From: Dreissena polymorpha
Lineage: Eukaryota; Mollusca; Bivalvia; Myida; Dreissenidae
Reading direction: 5' to 3'
Length of the DNA: 64,000 bases
Assembly: GCF_020536995.1 (NCBI RefSeq)
Contig: NC_068357.1
Span: 66,532,128 to 66,596,127, forward strand
In this document: positions 62,971 to 64,000 of the stretch, in pieces
Numbering within the stretch: the first letter of the stretch is position 1
How the letters are laid out: every line of letters starts with the position of its first letter
Notes under the pieces: model-generated
What the model saw: only the letters and a program-made list of their open reading frames with translations
The model's database searches: none
What the model was told of the DNA's origin: nothing
Translations under genes and position numbers: made by a program

Positions 62971-63110
62971 TCAAATGATGCTCGTTCTTAAAAAATTGGC
63001 CATAACGCATACGTGAAGTGTAGTCCCAGTTTACCGCAGCTTGTACAGTCTGCACAGGCTAATCACATACGGCACTTTCAGTCCAATTTGGATTTTTATT
63101 AAAGACAATC

Positions 63111-64000
63111 GAGTTATAAACACTTTTGGTTACACAAGGCCAATTATTGTTGGTTCAAATAATTTCAACGGACTTTAAATAAATTTGATTACAAAAAACA
63201 ACAACACCATAATATGGCCCATTTACTGAAATCCACTATTCAAGTTACCGATAACAACATCAGTTAATTAAACCTAACAAAGTAAGCGTTTTCATGCAAT
63301 TTAGTAGAAATTATAGCGAATATCGATATGATTTTACGTTGTCTGTGACAATACTGTTTGAAAATTATGTTGATGTTATAAGACGGACACATTCGCCAAA
63401 TTACAAACGGTTATACGGATACGAACCTACCGTATTTTTTAACTTCAGAAACTGACATCAACACTACCGTGTACAAACGTCGTTTTGCCAACACTAAATG
63501 GCATATATCCATTACGATTTTGTAATATGTGCATGGCATGCTGTATTGTGTCTATATTCGACGTTTAATCTTAATTATGACTCATATGTACGAGTTATTG
63601 CATAGGAAGTGCGATGGACAGATTTTTTTCTAAAATGGTTATAATAGAAACAAAAAGTTTGATAACAGTTTCGCCCTCGTTGGGATTAGAAACCGGTAAC
63701 TTTGGACGAAACAAATAACTGGCTACCAGTGGGATAGCCTGACTACTGTTGTTAACTTCGTATTTTATTTATTTAAGTTATTTTTTGTTGTTGCTTATTT
63801 TGTAAAATTGCGACGACAAATGTAACACAACCGTCATGAGTTAACCAATTTTGATTGACGATAAATAAATCAACATATGTGTCATTTCTCAAAATAATTA
63901 CATTATGATGACTTGTTTTGCATGCTTAAATATTATCAGGACATTCTTTTCCGAATCTAGACTACCGTTTAACATTATTCGGCAAAAGTTGTAATTTGGA
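63111..64000. other. AT-rich, nothing recognised
   Basis: No splice-bounded conserved peptide, repeat with clear ends, or RNA gene was seen. Confidence 0.5.

Overview
The window is animal nuclear DNA: AT-rich, with GT-AG introns, four confidently readable host genes, and very dense repeats of the kind seen in bivalve molluscs. Several hairpin-rich short elements here, especially the long palindromes with the core CTGTGCGGACTGCACAGG, resemble repeats I associate with dreissenid mussels (zebra/quagga). That species guess is from memory and was not searched.

Layout. 1-9.5 kb: a nuclear-receptor-motif tandem array, then the C-terminal seven exons of DNAJC17 (+ strand; the J domain lies off the left edge), with several small DNA elements in its introns. 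9.5-12.2 kb: no gene seen. 12.2-19.7 kb: a nearly full-span but broken BEL/Pao LTR retrotransposon (- strand) with matching 5-bp target duplications and a hAT-like element nested in its 3' LTR. 20.5-22.0 kb: an unrecognised two-exon gene (- strand) with an N-myristoylation-type start and two copies of an amphipathic segment that fits the A-kinase-anchor consensus; its frame continues past two TAG codons into a polybasic tail. 22.2-24.4 kb: the 3' end of a Penelope-like element, split by two tandem-repeat elements, with a GIY-YIG domain and a candidate hammerhead ribozyme. 25.2-35.1 kb: a complete 11-exon 4CL/luciferase-type acyl-CoA ligase gene (- strand), with repeats in most introns. 35.7-37.6 kb: LINE fragment, (TA)n and a MITE. 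38.06-46.3 kb: complete six-exon TRAPPC6B (+). 46.6-49.5 kb: DNA-element debris with C-rich tracts. 49.9-52.5 kb: complete four-exon queuosine salvage gene QNG1 (-). 52.5-64 kb: gene-poor, with MITEs, SINE-like units, one (AT)n tract and one doubtful first exon near the right edge.

The host genes look like unlinked housekeeping functions (splicing-associated co-chaperone, vesicle tethering, acyl-CoA activation, queuine salvage); I see no joint pathway. Exon joins were worked out by hand from GT/AG borders, matching codon phase, and remembered family sequences. All four known genes join in phase throughout, and the three complete ones give products close to the usual family lengths: 535, 156 and 340 residues.

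The items most worth following up are the AKAP-like gene and its post-stop tail, the hammerhead candidate, transposon ends sitting within a few bases of 5' splice sites in the ligase gene, TTAA-flanked MITEs carrying a tRNA-like unit or a shared hairpin core, and a tandem array of perfect DR1/ERE-type nuclear-receptor motifs.
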